Source: Sphingomonadales bacterium Ga0077557 (GTDB lineage Bacteria > Pseudomonadota > Alphaproteobacteria > Sphingomonadales > Sphingomonadaceae). Taken from it: 64,000 bases of DNA. Below are positions 53,939-63,150 of the stretch, piece by piece. The stretch covers positions 1-64,000 of the forward strand of contig LNFI01000029.1 in the NCBI GenBank assembly GCA_001464615.1. The letters are read 5' to 3'. The notes below the pieces were generated by a model. The model ran no database searches. It was not told the DNA's origin and worked only from the letters and a program-made list of their open reading frames with translations. Each line of letters starts with the position of its first letter. Position 1 is the stretch's first letter. The position numbers were made by a program, and so were the translations under genes.

Positions 53939-54033
53939 GGCGACAGCTTCCTGCGTCAGCAACCGCTTGGCAAGTGATTTGAAAGCGCGGCGTCGCGATC
54001 AGCGGGAAGCTGCCTGGTCAGTCCTAGATGGGT

Positions 54034-54176
54034 GTTCGCGCAGAGGCGCGGAGGCGCAGAGGAGGAGCATCATCAGGCGATCTCCCGCGCGGCGGCAACG
54101 TGAATTCCGGCCTGGTTTTGCCAAGCGACAATGGGCAGCGCGCAACCCCTCCGCGTCTCTGCGTCTCCGCGCGAAC
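54034..54176. repeat. Inverted repeat pair of a second sphingomonad-type element
   Basis: GTTCGCGCAGAGGCGCGGAG... (54034-54065) and its inverted near-copy (54147-54176) differ only by transitions. Between the arms lies about 80 bp with no clear coding content. The unit resembles repeats I recall in sphingomonad genomes. It lies beside copy B of the 152-bp repeat. Confidence 0.75.
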
Positions 54177-54228
54177 AACTTTCTTCCCGGCTTAACGAAG
54201 CCCGTTCGTATCGAGCGGAGAGGCCAGT

Positions 54229-54381
54229 GCGTGATGACGTTAGGTCGCTTCAACCTCATACTCCGTTCGGCCCCGGATCAGGTCCGGGGGAAGTCGAAGC
54301 CCAGGCGCTCCGAATGCCCTTCGACTTCGCTCAGGGCGAACGGGGTATGGATTGATCCAATCCGAAGGCATCACACTCTAA
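54229..54381. repeat. 153-bp dispersed repeat, copy B
   Basis: Inverted near-identical copy of 23792-23943. Its right end contains the CTA that is the TAG stop of the minus-strand pyrophosphatase gene (54378-54380). The whole gap 53939-54377 consists of this copy, the smaller inverted repeat beside it and the short promoter region of the MaoC gene. Confidence 0.85.
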
Positions 54382-55655
54382 CGCTTCAGCGCCGCGCGAA
54401 ACGGTGCATCATCGCCATCACCACCAGTCGAAGGCGGCAGGCCGATCAGGTCACGCAGCAGCGGCGCCACGGCGACATTGTCGAACCGCGCCAGCCTGCC
54501 CATCGGCTTGACTGCGGGGCCGCTGGCGATGAACAGCGCGGCCATTTCGGGCGCATCGACATCAAAGCCATGCGCGCCGCCGGAGGGGGGATGATCCGCC
54601 GGCGGATCGCGGGTCAACGCCAGCCAGCCCGTTTCGGCGAGGCAAATGAAGGGCGGCACGCGCGGGTTGGTGCCATAATGCAGCCGCGCCGGAATCTCGC
54701 TTTTGCGCCAGCAGCTGACATGCTCGCGTGGCGCGAGCAGCAATTTCGCGACCGCGTCCTCATGGCCCGCGACGGGCGTGATGCCGGCATGGGGGCCGTC
54801 GCTGATCGAGGTGAAGCTCCCCGCCGGCAGCAGGCGATCGAGCCTAATGACGCGATCGGCACTGATCGCGGCCATGCCGTGATCGGCGACGATCACCAGA
54901 TTGGCGGGCTGTCCAAGCGCGGCGAGTTCAGTGCGCAGCCGACCGATTTGGTGATCCACTTCGCCCACGACCTTGGTCGTGTTGGCATCGTCCGGGCCAT
55001 ATTTATGCCCCGCCGAATCGACCACATCGAAATAGAGCGTCAGAAACTTGGGCCGGGTTGCCGCTGGCCGCCGCAGCCAGTCGATGATGCCATCCACGCG
55101 CTGGCCACTGCTCACAGCCTGCGCAAATTGCTGCCAATCGCTGGGCCGCACCCCGCCAAAATCAACATTGGAGCCGGGCCAGAACATCGTCGCGGTGCGA
55201 ATGCCTGCCTTTTCGGCCGTCACCCAGATCGGCTCGGCTTGTGTCCACCAGAACGGGTCGTCGGTGGCCATGGTGAAGACCTGGCCGGGGCGGCGGGCAT
55301 CTTCCATCCGGTTGCCAACCACGCCGCTGCGATCAGGCCGCAGCCCGGTGACCAGCGTATAGTGATTGGGGAAGGTGATGCTGGGAAAGGACGGCCGCAT
55401 CGCTGCGCTGATCCCGGCATCGGCCAGCGCATTCAGATTGGGCGTCACCCCGCGCGTCAGATAATCGGGTTTGAACCCGTCGATCGAGACCAGAATGGTG
55501 ACCGGCGCCTTAGCCTCGACAGCCACCGTCGCCGCTGGGGTCGGCCCCTGCACTGGCGCCGTGACGCACGCCTGCAGCCCGGCGGCGAGGAACAGCGCGA
55601 AAAGGCGGGTGGAAAAGCGCATGATGCGACCATGGCCCATCACCGGGTCATTCAT
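54378..55655 (-). CDS. Nucleotide pyrophosphatase/phosphodiesterase-like alkaline-phosphatase-fold protein
   Basis: 425 residues. A signal peptide ends in LQAC, so it is probably a lipoprotein. The NPP fold follows: VSIDGFKPDYL, PSITFPNHYTLVTG with the catalytic Thr, YFDVVDSAGHKYGPD, IVADHGMAA and GAHGFDVDAPEM, which supply the two-zinc ligands. Secreted NPP enzymes cleave phosphodiesters and pyrophosphates. GGGGAG is 6 nt before ATG 55655. The TAG stop is part of the neighbouring repeat. Confidence 0.9.
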   Translation of the reverse strand: MNDPVMGHGRIMRFSTRLFALFLAAGLQACVTAPVQGPTPAATVAVEAKAPVTILVSIDGFKPDYLTRGVTPNLNALADAGISAAMRPSFPSITFPNHYTLVTGLRPDRSGVVGNRMEDARRPGQVFTMATDDPFWWTQAEPIWVTAEKAGIRTATMFWPGSNVDFGGVRPSDWQQFAQAVSSGQRVDGIIDWLRRPAATRPKFLTLYFDVVDSAGHKYGPDDANTTKVVGEVDHQIGRLRTELAALGQPANLVIVADHGMAAISADRVIRLDRLLPAGSFTSISDGPHAGITPVAGHEDAVAKLLLAPREHVSCWRKSEIPARLHYGTNPRVPPFICLAETGWLALTRDPPADHPPSGGAHGFDVDAPEMAALFIASGPAVKPMGRLARFDNVAVAPLLRDLIGLPPSTGGDGDDAPFRAALKR

Positions 55656-55685
55656 GTGACACTCTCCCCATCACTGTCCCCCCCG

Positions 55686-57074
55686 TCACTGTCCCAGCGA
55701 CAGCTTGGCAAACAACGTATAGCTGATCGGTGCATTGCCATAGTCGTCCACCAGCGCCGCCGGATAGGCATAGCCCGCCACCGATCCACCCAGCGCCAGA
55801 TTGACGACATCGGTCAGCTGCAGTCGATAGGCATAGCCACCCTCCGCCTTGGTCACGCGAAAGCGCTGGTCGTGGAGCGGATGGCTATGATCGGGGAACA
55901 GCTCGTCATTGGCGACATTTTCCAGGCGGCCAAAGATGCTGTGGTGGCGGCTAATGTCCCAGTTCGCCTCCGCCAGCCAGGCGGTCAGCGTGCGGCCAGG
56001 GCCCTTGTTCTTGGCGGAGAAAGCGAGCGTCGCCGCCAGCCCGCCGCGACCATAATGGAGGCTGGCCGTGGTCCGGCGCTCGTTCAGATCGGCCTCAAGT
56101 TGTTCAGGGCTTTTCAGAAAGCCGTGGCTGACTTGCATCGCCCAGGCCGGGGACGGCGACCAGCTTGCGCGCACGCTCCATGAATCGAGCCGGGGGGCCT
56201 CAAAATCCCAGCGAAACTGGTCGGGCTCGCGCCCGCGAAACGCCGATGCCTCGATCTGGAAACGCGGCGCAGCATAGCCCGCGGTGACGACGCCATAGCT
56301 GATGTGGGTACTGTCGAACCAGTGATGCGTAATCGGCGACAATGACTGGTACCGTGCCGATGCGCGCATCATGAAGGCTGACGGTCCGATCGCCGGTTCG
56401 CCAACGGGCGCCGCATAAAGAAAAACGCTGCCCGGCCCGGCATCGACGTCGATCCGCGCGGCGAGTTCCATGAACAGGTCATGAGGGTGCTGGCGATCGA
56501 TCAAGGGGGTAATGCCGTCGGCGGTTTCCCCGGTCGCGAACAGATTCGGGTAGCCGCGCCGACCCAAAAGCGGCTCAAGGCTGAGCATCGATCGCAAGGA
56601 AAGTCGTGCGCCGTCGCCCAGTGGCCGTGTTGCAGTCAGCATCGCCATCGACGTCACGAACCCCGAACTGTCTCCACGTGGGCCGCCCTGATCGGTATAG
56701 GCACCCCAGGCAAAACCATGCGCCATCAGCGCCCAGTCGCCCGCATTGAAATGCAACCCGTGCATTCCCTCATTCCCCGGCAACCGCGACGTGCCGGAGC
56801 CGGTGACGTAGCCGTCGGGGGCCATCATATCGTGAGACATCGCCCCGTGGTTCATATTGCTTTGGTCCATCGCGCCATGGTCCATGGCACCATGGCCCAT
56901 CGTAGAATGGTCTTCTGCCGTTCGGGCGGGAGCCGGGCTCGCCGGTTCGGGCTTGGCCGACGAATGCATGTTGCTGTGGTCGTGGCCGGACATAGCCGGC
57001 ATCGTTTGCGCCGCCGCCAGCGACGGCAGCAACGCGCCCACGGCGATTGCCGCGAGCAAACTCGATCTGATCAT
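55686..57074 (-). CDS. Outer-membrane protein with His/Met-rich N-terminal domain
   Basis: 462 residues. A signal peptide ends LAAAQ. Residues about 25-95 are rich in His and Met (MSGHDHSNMH, HGAMDHGAMDQSNMNHGAMSHDMM), as in copper-resistance proteins CopB/PcoB. The remaining sequence looks like an outer-membrane beta-barrel (alternating strands, HPHDLFMELAARID, YGNAPISYTLFAKLSLGQ terminus) but does not match CopB. The start is ATG 57074, ribosome site weak. A copper or silver role is inferred from composition and from the DUF2946-like neighbour. Confidence 0.75.
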   Translation of the reverse strand: MIRSSLLAAIAVGALLPSLAAAQTMPAMSGHDHSNMHSSAKPEPASPAPARTAEDHSTMGHGAMDHGAMDQSNMNHGAMSHDMMAPDGYVTGSGTSRLPGNEGMHGLHFNAGDWALMAHGFAWGAYTDQGGPRGDSSGFVTSMAMLTATRPLGDGARLSLRSMLSLEPLLGRRGYPNLFATGETADGITPLIDRQHPHDLFMELAARIDVDAGPGSVFLYAAPVGEPAIGPSAFMMRASARYQSLSPITHHWFDSTHISYGVVTAGYAAPRFQIEASAFRGREPDQFRWDFEAPRLDSWSVRASWSPSPAWAMQVSHGFLKSPEQLEADLNERRTTASLHYGRGGLAATLAFSAKNKGPGRTLTAWLAEANWDISRHHSIFGRLENVANDELFPDHSHPLHDQRFRVTKAEGGYAYRLQLTDVVNLALGGSVAGYAYPAALVDDYGNAPISYTLFAKLSLGQ

Positions 57075-57129
57075 GTCGAAACGCTTTCGAAAAAGGGGTA
57101 ATCGCAGCGGGGCAAAAATGCCCGGTCGA

Positions 57130-57444
57130 TCATCCCCGTCGCGGCGGCGGCAAGGCGGGCGGCGCGGACAGCCCGGCAACGAAAGGCTGGATCAGGATCG
57201 CGCGCGGCATTTGCGGTAGGGCAATCGAAGCCACCACGCTGGGCCCACGCCAGGATGATGGCGGAATGCAGCCAAGGCACATTTCCGATGCAGCGTTGGG
57301 GGCGTCATGGTGCTGCTTCGGCGCTGAATGGTGCCCAGTCATCGCCACCGCCGCGGGCTTCGCCACGGGTGAATGACAGCCGCGCACATAGTCAGGTGCC
57401 GTAAGTATAAGAGCAATCAGGATAAAAATCAGGCGAAGAAGCAT
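57130..57444 (-). CDS. DUF2946-like His/Cys-containing small protein
   Basis: 104 residues. A hydrophobic leader (MLLRLIFILIALILTAPDYVRG) precedes HSP, GHHSAPKQHHD and CLGC segments and a Pro-rich tail LSAPPALPPPRRG. This layout matches DUF2946-type proteins that accompany copper genes. It lies 55 nt upstream of the His/Met-rich protein on the same strand. The start could be ATG 57495 instead. Confidence 0.65.
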   Translation of the reverse strand: MLLRLIFILIALILTAPDYVRGCHSPVAKPAAVAMTGHHSAPKQHHDAPNAASEMCLGCIPPSSWRGPSVVASIALPQMPRAILIQPFVAGLSAPPALPPPRRG

Positions 57445-57522
57445 CAACGAGACGATACCCCAGATAGTAGGCGGCTGCCAGCCCCCGTCGTCCATGATAT
57501 TGACCACAACCATAGTCGTGTT

Positions 57523-57532
57523 TACGTCCGTA
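57523..57532. promoter_or_regulatory. Palindrome TACGTCCGTA in divergent intergenic region
   Basis: TACG-TC-CGTA is a perfect short palindrome between the divergent DUF2946-like and gluzincin-like genes. It differs by two bases from the TACAnnTGTA copper-repressor (CopY) box. It is a possible operator only. Confidence 0.3.
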
Positions 57533-57628
57533 GTCGCGAGCCGCGCTGGCGCCGGACATCTCCTCTGCACCATCGCGTCACCCTGTCAGATCCCGCGTAA
57601 CGCCACCGCATTTTGGAGAAGCAAGACG

Positions 57629-58729
57629 ATGTCGAAAAGCCTGTTTGTCGTGTTGATGGGCAGCGTCGCCCTGGCGCTGGGGGGCAATGCGCCATCCCCC
57701 AATCTCTGCCAGCAGGCCAAAACGGTATTGCCGCAGCTTGCCTGCGCCGAGAGCGCAAACGGCGTGGCCTTGGCGGGTGACACCGCGCGGGCGCAGCGGC
57801 TAATCGAGCTGGCCGACGCCGGCGTCGTCCGGTTCAAGGAATATTTCGGTCGTCAGGCGCTACGCTATGTCATTGCCGAGGGGCCCGATGCCCTTGTGCC
57901 GCCGGAAAGCGTTGGCGCGCTGCGCAGGGCCGGGTTCCCGGTCGTGCTGCCATGGATTTCACCGAAAGTGTACCGCGAGCAGGTTGAGCAGTCGATCCGT
58001 CGCGGGCTGACGGCCCGGATGACCGGCCGCCCGCAAGAGGAAATCGATGCGGCTGTGCAAAAAACGGTCGAGCAGCAAACCAACCCTGAGCGGCTTGCCC
58101 GGACAGAGCTGGCAACGGTTTCACACGAGCTGGGCCATTACTGGTTCTGGCAGGGCTATTGGCCCAAATCGACGCTGAGCGAAGAGAAGCATTATGGCGG
58201 ACCAAGCCCGGACTGGCTCGACGAGATGTCAGCGGTGCTGATGGAGGCACCGGTCAGCTTCAACGACCGGGTGAAACAGTTCGGGCAGCGTTACGCCACC
58301 TATCGCGCCGACCCGCAAAAGGCTGATGAGAACACCAGATTGACGGTCGATCTTGTCAACTTCCTTTCCGAAACGCATCCGGCGCATCAACAGGTCAAAT
58401 TGCTATCGCAACAGGTTAGTGGCGACCTGAAGAAGGATAGTTTCAAGGCGATGGTGTTTACGGGCGAGGAAGCACGCAAGATCGCCGAGGGCGGTGCCCG
58501 TTTCTACCTGCAATCAGCGGTGGCCTCGCAATATCTGATTGATCGGACGGGGAACCGCCAAATCTTTGCCCGCATTGCCGAGGCTTTCGCGCGCGGCGAG
58601 ACAATAGAGCAATGGCTCGCCAACAAGGAACCCAAGGGCAAGCTGCCGCGCGATCTGAAGGCGTTACAGGCCGACTGGCTGAGTTGGCTCGACCAGCGCT
58701 TCCCGGCCGAGCCTGCCAAGGCTGCCTAG
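57629..58729 (+). CDS. Periplasmic gluzincin-like putative metalloprotein
   Basis: 366 residues. A signal-like N-terminus (MSKSLFVVLMGSVALALGG) suggests export. HELGH (166-170) is followed 29 residues later by WLDEMSAV, resembling the HExxH...WLNExFA arrangement of gluzincin peptidases (M1 and relatives), with Glu199 as the third ligand. The rest matches no family I can name. GGAGAAG lies about 8 nt before the ATG. It is divergent from the metal-related pair. Peptidase activity is inferred only. Confidence 0.7.
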   Translation: MSKSLFVVLMGSVALALGGNAPSPNLCQQAKTVLPQLACAESANGVALAGDTARAQRLIELADAGVVRFKEYFGRQALRYVIAEGPDALVPPESVGALRRAGFPVVLPWISPKVYREQVEQSIRRGLTARMTGRPQEEIDAAVQKTVEQQTNPERLARTELATVSHELGHYWFWQGYWPKSTLSEEKHYGGPSPDWLDEMSAVLMEAPVSFNDRVKQFGQRYATYRADPQKADENTRLTVDLVNFLSETHPAHQQVKLLSQQVSGDLKKDSFKAMVFTGEEARKIAEGGARFYLQSAVASQYLIDRTGNRQIFARIAEAFARGETIEQWLANKEPKGKLPRDLKALQADWLSWLDQRFPAEPAKAA

Positions 58730-58754
58730 CGCACGACCCAGGGCGGCGGCGTGA

Positions 58755-59855
58755 TCAGACGTTAAACCGAAACAGCATCACGTCGCCGTCATGCACCACA
58801 TAGTCCTTACCTTCAGACCGCAGCTTGCCCGCATCGCGCGCGCCGGCTTCGCCCTTCAGCGCGACATAATCAGCAAAGGCGATTGTCTCGGCGCGGATGA
58901 AGCCTTTTTCGAAATCGGTGTGGATTTCGCCTGCCGCCTTGGGGGCCTTGGCGCCCGCTTCTACGGTCCAGGCGCGGGCTTCTTTGGGGCCGACGGTGAA
59001 GAAGGTCAGCAAATGGAGCAATTTATAGCCAGCGGTAATCACGCGGGCGAGGCCGGTTTCCTGCAAGCCCAGTTCAGCCAGAAATTCGCCGCGATCCTCG
59101 GGCGGCATCGTGGCGATTTCGGCCTCGATCGCCGCTGAAACGACGACCGCCTCGGCCCCTTCAGCCTTGGCCTTTTCGAACACGCGCGCCGACAGCGCAT
59201 TGCCGTTCGCCGCATCGCCCTCATCGACATTGCAGACATAAAGCACGGGCTTCGACGTCAGCAATTGCGCCTGCGCGAACACGCGTGCCTCGTCCTCGTC
59301 CCTGGGCACCGTCAACCGCGCGGGCTTGCCTTCGCGCAGCAGGTCGAGCGCCTGGCCGAGCACCGAGGCGGCAACCTTGGCTTCCTTGTCGCCTTGCATC
59401 GCCTTTTTCTGGGCGGCGGGAACGCGCTTTTCGAGCGATTCAAGGTCTGACAGCATCAGTTCGGTTTCGACCGTTTCGGCATCGGCGATGGGATCAACCT
59501 TGCCCTCGACATGCGTCACGTCGCCGTTCTCAAAACAGCGCAGGACGTGGACGATGGCGTCCACCTCACGGATGTTGCCCAGAAACTGGTTGCCCAGCCC
59601 CTCGCCCTTGCTCGCCCCGCGCACCAGCCCGGCAATGTCGACAAAGCCCAATTGCGTCTCGATGATCTTGGCCGATCCGGCAATCGCCGCAAGCTGATCA
59701 AGCCGGGGATCGGGCACCGCGACATTGCCGACATTGGGCTCGATCGTGCAGAAAGGATAATTCGCCGCCTGCGCCGCCGCCGTCTCGGTCAGCGCGTTGA
59801 ACAGGGTGGACTTGCCGACATTAGGCAGCCCGACGATACCGCAACGAAATCCCAT
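58755..59855 (-). CDS. ychF: Redox-regulated ATPase/GTPase YchF
   Basis: 366 residues, Obg-related P-loop protein that prefers ATP and binds ribosomes. G1 [11 protein letters not shown], G3 DIAGLVRGA, NxxE-type G4 and the C-terminal TGS-like domain ([38 protein letters not shown]-like) are present. Start ATG 59855 with AAGGA 6 nt upstream. It is divergent from the glutaminase gene. Confidence 0.96.
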   Translation of the reverse strand: [366 protein letters not shown]

Positions 59856-60045
59856 GAACGATCCTTGGTGGTGGTGGCCGGTGTCAGCCAATCTGTGGAT
59901 GGCCCGATAGGCGGTTGGGCGGCGAAATGCCAGTCCATGGGCGGCCATCCGATGAAATGCCCCATAGGCAATGCGCCAACAGGGCGTTATTTCGGAAGCG
60001 TCTCATCGTTATCACGGTGGTACGATCCTTTGGGGGGAGGGGAAT

Positions 60046-61917
60046 ATGGCTGATCGCAAGAAGCGGCGCACACCGACGAAAAAGGGCATCAGCGCCAGCC
60101 TGATCGACGATGTGCTCGCCGAGCTATATGCCTCAATCAAGAAGGAAAAGGGCGGCCACCTTCCCGATTACATCCCCGAACTTGCCAAGGCCGATCCCGA
60201 CCAGTTTGGCATCGTGATCGCCACCGTTGATGGGTCGATCTACGCGGTCGGTGATTCGGATGTGCCCTTCACGATCCAGTCGATTTCTAAGCCCTTCGCC
60301 TTCGGGCTCGCGCTTGAAGATCACGGCATGGACGAAGTGCTGCGCCGGGTCGGCGTCGAACCAAGCGGCGACGCGTTCAACTCGATCGTGTTCGATCAGC
60401 GCGCCAATCGCCCGTTCAACCCAATGGTCAATGCAGGCGCCATCGTCACCTCCAGCCTGGTCACCGGCCCGTCGCTGTCGCCACGCGTGCAGCGGGTGCG
60501 CGATATGTTCGAACGCTATATCGGTCACCCGGTCGATGTGGATGAAGCGGTGTTCGGTTCCGAAAAGGCAACCGGCCATCGCAACCGCGCCATTGCCCAT
60601 CTCGAGCTCAATTTCGGCATGCTCGTCGAGCCGATCGACGAGCATCTCGACCTCTATTTCCAGCAATGTTCGATGCTCGTCACCGCGCGCGATCTGGCGC
60701 GCATGGCGGCGACGCTCGCCAATGGCGGCCTCAACCCCGCCACTGGTGTGCAAGCAGTCGATCCAGCCTATGTGAAGAACGTCATCTCGGTGATGAATTT
60801 CTGCGGAATGTATGATTATTCGGGCGAATGGGGATATCGCATCGGTCTGCCGGCCAAGAGCGGCGTGGCCGGTGGCGTCATCGCGGTGCTGCCCGGGGTG
60901 ATGGGCATCGGCGTCTTTTCGCCACCGCTAGACGAGCGCGGCAATTCCTATCGCGGCATCAAGGTGTGCGAAACGCTGTCGCAGCGCTTCGGGCTCAACA
61001 TGTTCGATGTCGCCGAAGGGGCCATCTCGTCGATCCGTCGCAGCTATGATGCGGCGACGGTCAGCTCGAAGCGGACCCGGTCGCAAACCGAACGCGGGGC
61101 GCTTGATCGCCACGGCGCCGCCATCAAGGTGGTCGAGCTTCGCGGGCGGATTCACTTTGCCGCGATCGAGCAGATTAGTCGCCTGTCGGCGGCACTGCCG
61201 GACAGCGTATCCCACCTGATCCTTGATCTGTCGCGGGCGGACATGGTCGAGCCACAGGCGGCCTTGCTGATCGTCCAGCTCATGGCCGGGCAGGCCAAGG
61301 CCGGTCGGATCGTGCGGCTGGCGATGTGGCGCGATTCGGCCTGTGGTGAGGCGATGGCGCGTGCGGGTGTGGATTTCACGACAGTGTTTGCCGACGCCGA
61401 TGAGGCTTTGGAATGGGCCGAAAATGATGTGCTCGCCAAGGCAGATGCGCAAGCCGATGGCGAGCCGCAGGCGACGCTTGCCGAGATGAATCTGTTACGC
61501 GGGCTCGACGATAGCCTGCTCGATGCGCTGGCGACGGCGCTGGAAAAGCATGATCTGCCAGCCGGCAGCCATATTGTGCGCGAAGGCGATCCGGCGAGCG
61601 ATCTCTATTTCCTCGCGCGTGGCACCGTGACGGTCAGCCTGAACACCGCCGATGGCCACCGCGTGCGGCTGACGACGCTCGATCCCGGCGTCGCCTTTGG
61701 TGAGATGGCGCTGGTCGATGGCGCCCCGCGCTCGGCAGACATCATCGCCGACACCGATGTGTCGGTCTATGTCCTGTCGCTTGATCGGCTTGATGCGCTG
61801 TCGCTCACCGCACCGGCGGTCCACGCTGCGTTGCTGCGCAATATCGGTCGAGAGCTGTCGCAGCGGCTGCGCAAGGCGAACCGCGAAATCCGGTCATTCA
61901 CTGAGGTCGCTGCCTGA
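60046..61917 (+). CDS. glsA: Glutaminase with C-terminal STAS and cyclic-nucleotide-binding domains
   Basis: 623 residues with three parts. Residues 1-330 are a complete beta-lactamase-fold glutaminase with the catalytic SxxK (Ser79-Lys82 in TIQSISKPF) and NPMVNAGAI. Residues about 358-465 are a STAS domain (KVVELRGRIHF..LILDLSRADMVEP). Residues 480-623 are a cyclic-nucleotide-binding domain whose phosphate cassette keeps Glu553 and Arg562 (FGEMALVDGAPRSAD). Bacterial glutaminases usually stop at about 310 residues. A strong ribosome site (GGGGGGAGGGG) precedes ATG 60046. Regulation by cAMP/cGMP is inferred. Confidence 0.92.
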   Translation: MADRKKRRTPTKKGISASLIDDVLAELYASIKKEKGGHLPDYIPELAKADPDQFGIVIATVDGSIYAVGDSDVPFTIQSISKPFAFGLALEDHGMDEVLRRVGVEPSGDAFNSIVFDQRANRPFNPMVNAGAIVTSSLVTGPSLSPRVQRVRDMFERYIGHPVDVDEAVFGSEKATGHRNRAIAHLELNFGMLVEPIDEHLDLYFQQCSMLVTARDLARMAATLANGGLNPATGVQAVDPAYVKNVISVMNFCGMYDYSGEWGYRIGLPAKSGVAGGVIAVLPGVMGIGVFSPPLDERGNSYRGIKVCETLSQRFGLNMFDVAEGAISSIRRSYDAATVSSKRTRSQTERGALDRHGAAIKVVELRGRIHFAAIEQISRLSAALPDSVSHLILDLSRADMVEPQAALLIVQLMAGQAKAGRIVRLAMWRDSACGEAMARAGVDFTTVFADADEALEWAENDVLAKADAQADGEPQATLAEMNLLRGLDDSLLDALATALEKHDLPAGSHIVREGDPASDLYFLARGTVTVSLNTADGHRVRLTTLDPGVAFGEMALVDGAPRSADIIADTDVSVYVLSLDRLDALSLTAPAVHAALLRNIGRELSQRLRKANREIRSFTEVAA

Positions 61918-61931
61918 TCGCTCGGGGCGCG

Positions 61932-62549
61932 CTACCAGCGATAGTTAAAACTCACGCTGATCCGTTCGCCCCCGGACTTGCTGGTCCCCTCATGCGGCAT
62001 CACCTCATGCCTGAGCCAGCTTTCCCATAGCAGCACTGCGCCCGGCACCGGCTCGACATACACAAACGTCCGCAAATCCTCGGGCGCGTCGTCGCGGCGG
62101 GTGGGGGCGGCCATCATTTGGGCGAGGCGGGGGTCTTCGAAACGGATCGCGCCCGCGCCCGGCGGCACCGCGACATAGACCGTGCCCGACACCACCGAAT
62201 GCGGGTGGATGTGCCCCGAATGCGCGGCGCCCGGCTTCATCACATTCACCCACAGGCTGTCGAGCTTCAGCTTGCGCCCGGCCAGATCGAACGCGCAGTC
62301 CTCTGCAAACGCCGCGACATGCTTGTCGAGCAGCTTCACCAGATCGCCGATCACCGGATCGCGCCGCGGCAGATCGTTGAGCGAGGCATAGCTGGTATAG
62401 CCGCGATAGCCCTTGTCCTTGCTCCACGCAGCGCCCGCCCGGTCTTCTTCAGCGAGCATCAGGCACGACCGGGCAAGATCCTCGACTAGCGCCGGGTTCT
62501 TCAACGCGCCCTCGTACAGCCGCGTGGCGAAGAGCGAGCGGACGCTCAT
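61932..62549 (-). CDS. 2OG-Fe(II) oxygenase family protein (TIGR02466-like)
   Basis: 205 residues. The double-stranded beta-helix shows HIHPHSVVSGTVYV, GAIRFEDPR, LLWESWLRHEVMPHEG and RISVSFNYRW, typical of a putative 2-oxoglutarate iron dioxygenase family. The two His and one Asp/Glu iron ligands are likely within these segments. The substrate is unknown. Its ATG overlaps the pth stop (ATGA), so it is translationally coupled. Confidence 0.87.
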   Translation of the reverse strand: MSVRSLFATRLYEGALKNPALVEDLARSCLMLAEEDRAGAAWSKDKGYRGYTSYASLNDLPRRDPVIGDLVKLLDKHVAAFAEDCAFDLAGRKLKLDSLWVNVMKPGAAHSGHIHPHSVVSGTVYVAVPPGAGAIRFEDPRLAQMMAAPTRRDDAPEDLRTFVYVEPVPGAVLLWESWLRHEVMPHEGTSKSGGERISVSFNYRW

Positions 62550-63115
62550 GGCTGCTGCCGGAGCGCGACATCGTTCATGAAACGCACATCGTCCCCCTCG
62601 GTCAGCCATTTCGCTTCGGCAGCGACCGCGCCGAGCATCGTTGCCAGATCGTCCATCTCGGCCTTGGCGAAATTGCCCAGCACATGGCCGGTCACTTTGT
62701 CCTTGTGGCCGGGATGGCCGATGCCCAACCGGACGCGGCGGAAATTCTCGCCGATATGCGCCACGGTCGATCGGATGCCGTTATGGCCAGCGGTGCCGCC
62801 GCCCTGCCGCACCTTCACCTTAAACGGGGCGAGATCCAGCTCGTCATAGAAGACAGTAACATCTTCGGGCGCGAGCTTGTAGAAACGCATCGCCTCGCCA
62901 ATCGATTGGCCGCTGTCGTTCATGAAGGTGGCGGGTTTCAGCAGCAGCAGCTTTTCAGTGCCCAGCCGCGCCTCGATCGCCCAGCCCAGGAAACGCTTTT
63001 TGGGCGCGTCGAAATCATGGAAATCGGCAATGGCGTCCAATGCCATGAAGCCGGCATTGTGCCGGTGAAACGCATATTGTGCGCCCGGATTGCCGAGGCC
63101 TGCCCAGAGTTGCAT
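62546..63115 (-). CDS. pth: Peptidyl-tRNA hydrolase
   Basis: 189 residues. It releases peptides from peptidyl-tRNA that dropped off the ribosome. GLGNPGAQYAFHRHNAGFMALDA, KPATFMNDSGQS, GGGTAGHNGIRS and RVRLGIGHPG with the catalytic His20 region and Asp/Asn residues are present. Start ATG 63115 with GAGAAAGAG upstream. It follows rplY, as in many bacteria, across a hairpin-rich repeat. Confidence 0.97.
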   Translation of the reverse strand: MQLWAGLGNPGAQYAFHRHNAGFMALDAIADFHDFDAPKKRFLGWAIEARLGTEKLLLLKPATFMNDSGQSIGEAMRFYKLAPEDVTVFYDELDLAPFKVKVRQGGGTAGHNGIRSTVAHIGENFRRVRLGIGHPGHKDKVTGHVLGNFAKAEMDDLATMLGAVAAEAKWLTEGDDVRFMNDVALRQQP

Positions 63116-63150
63116 TGCTCTTTCTCCCTCCCCTTCAGGAGCGGAGGGTC

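Noticed and set aside
53937..56183. 748-codon open frame on the plus strand
   Set aside because: Antisense to the pyrophosphatase and outer-membrane genes and running through repeats. Its translation is Arg/His/Pro-rich with no family signature.
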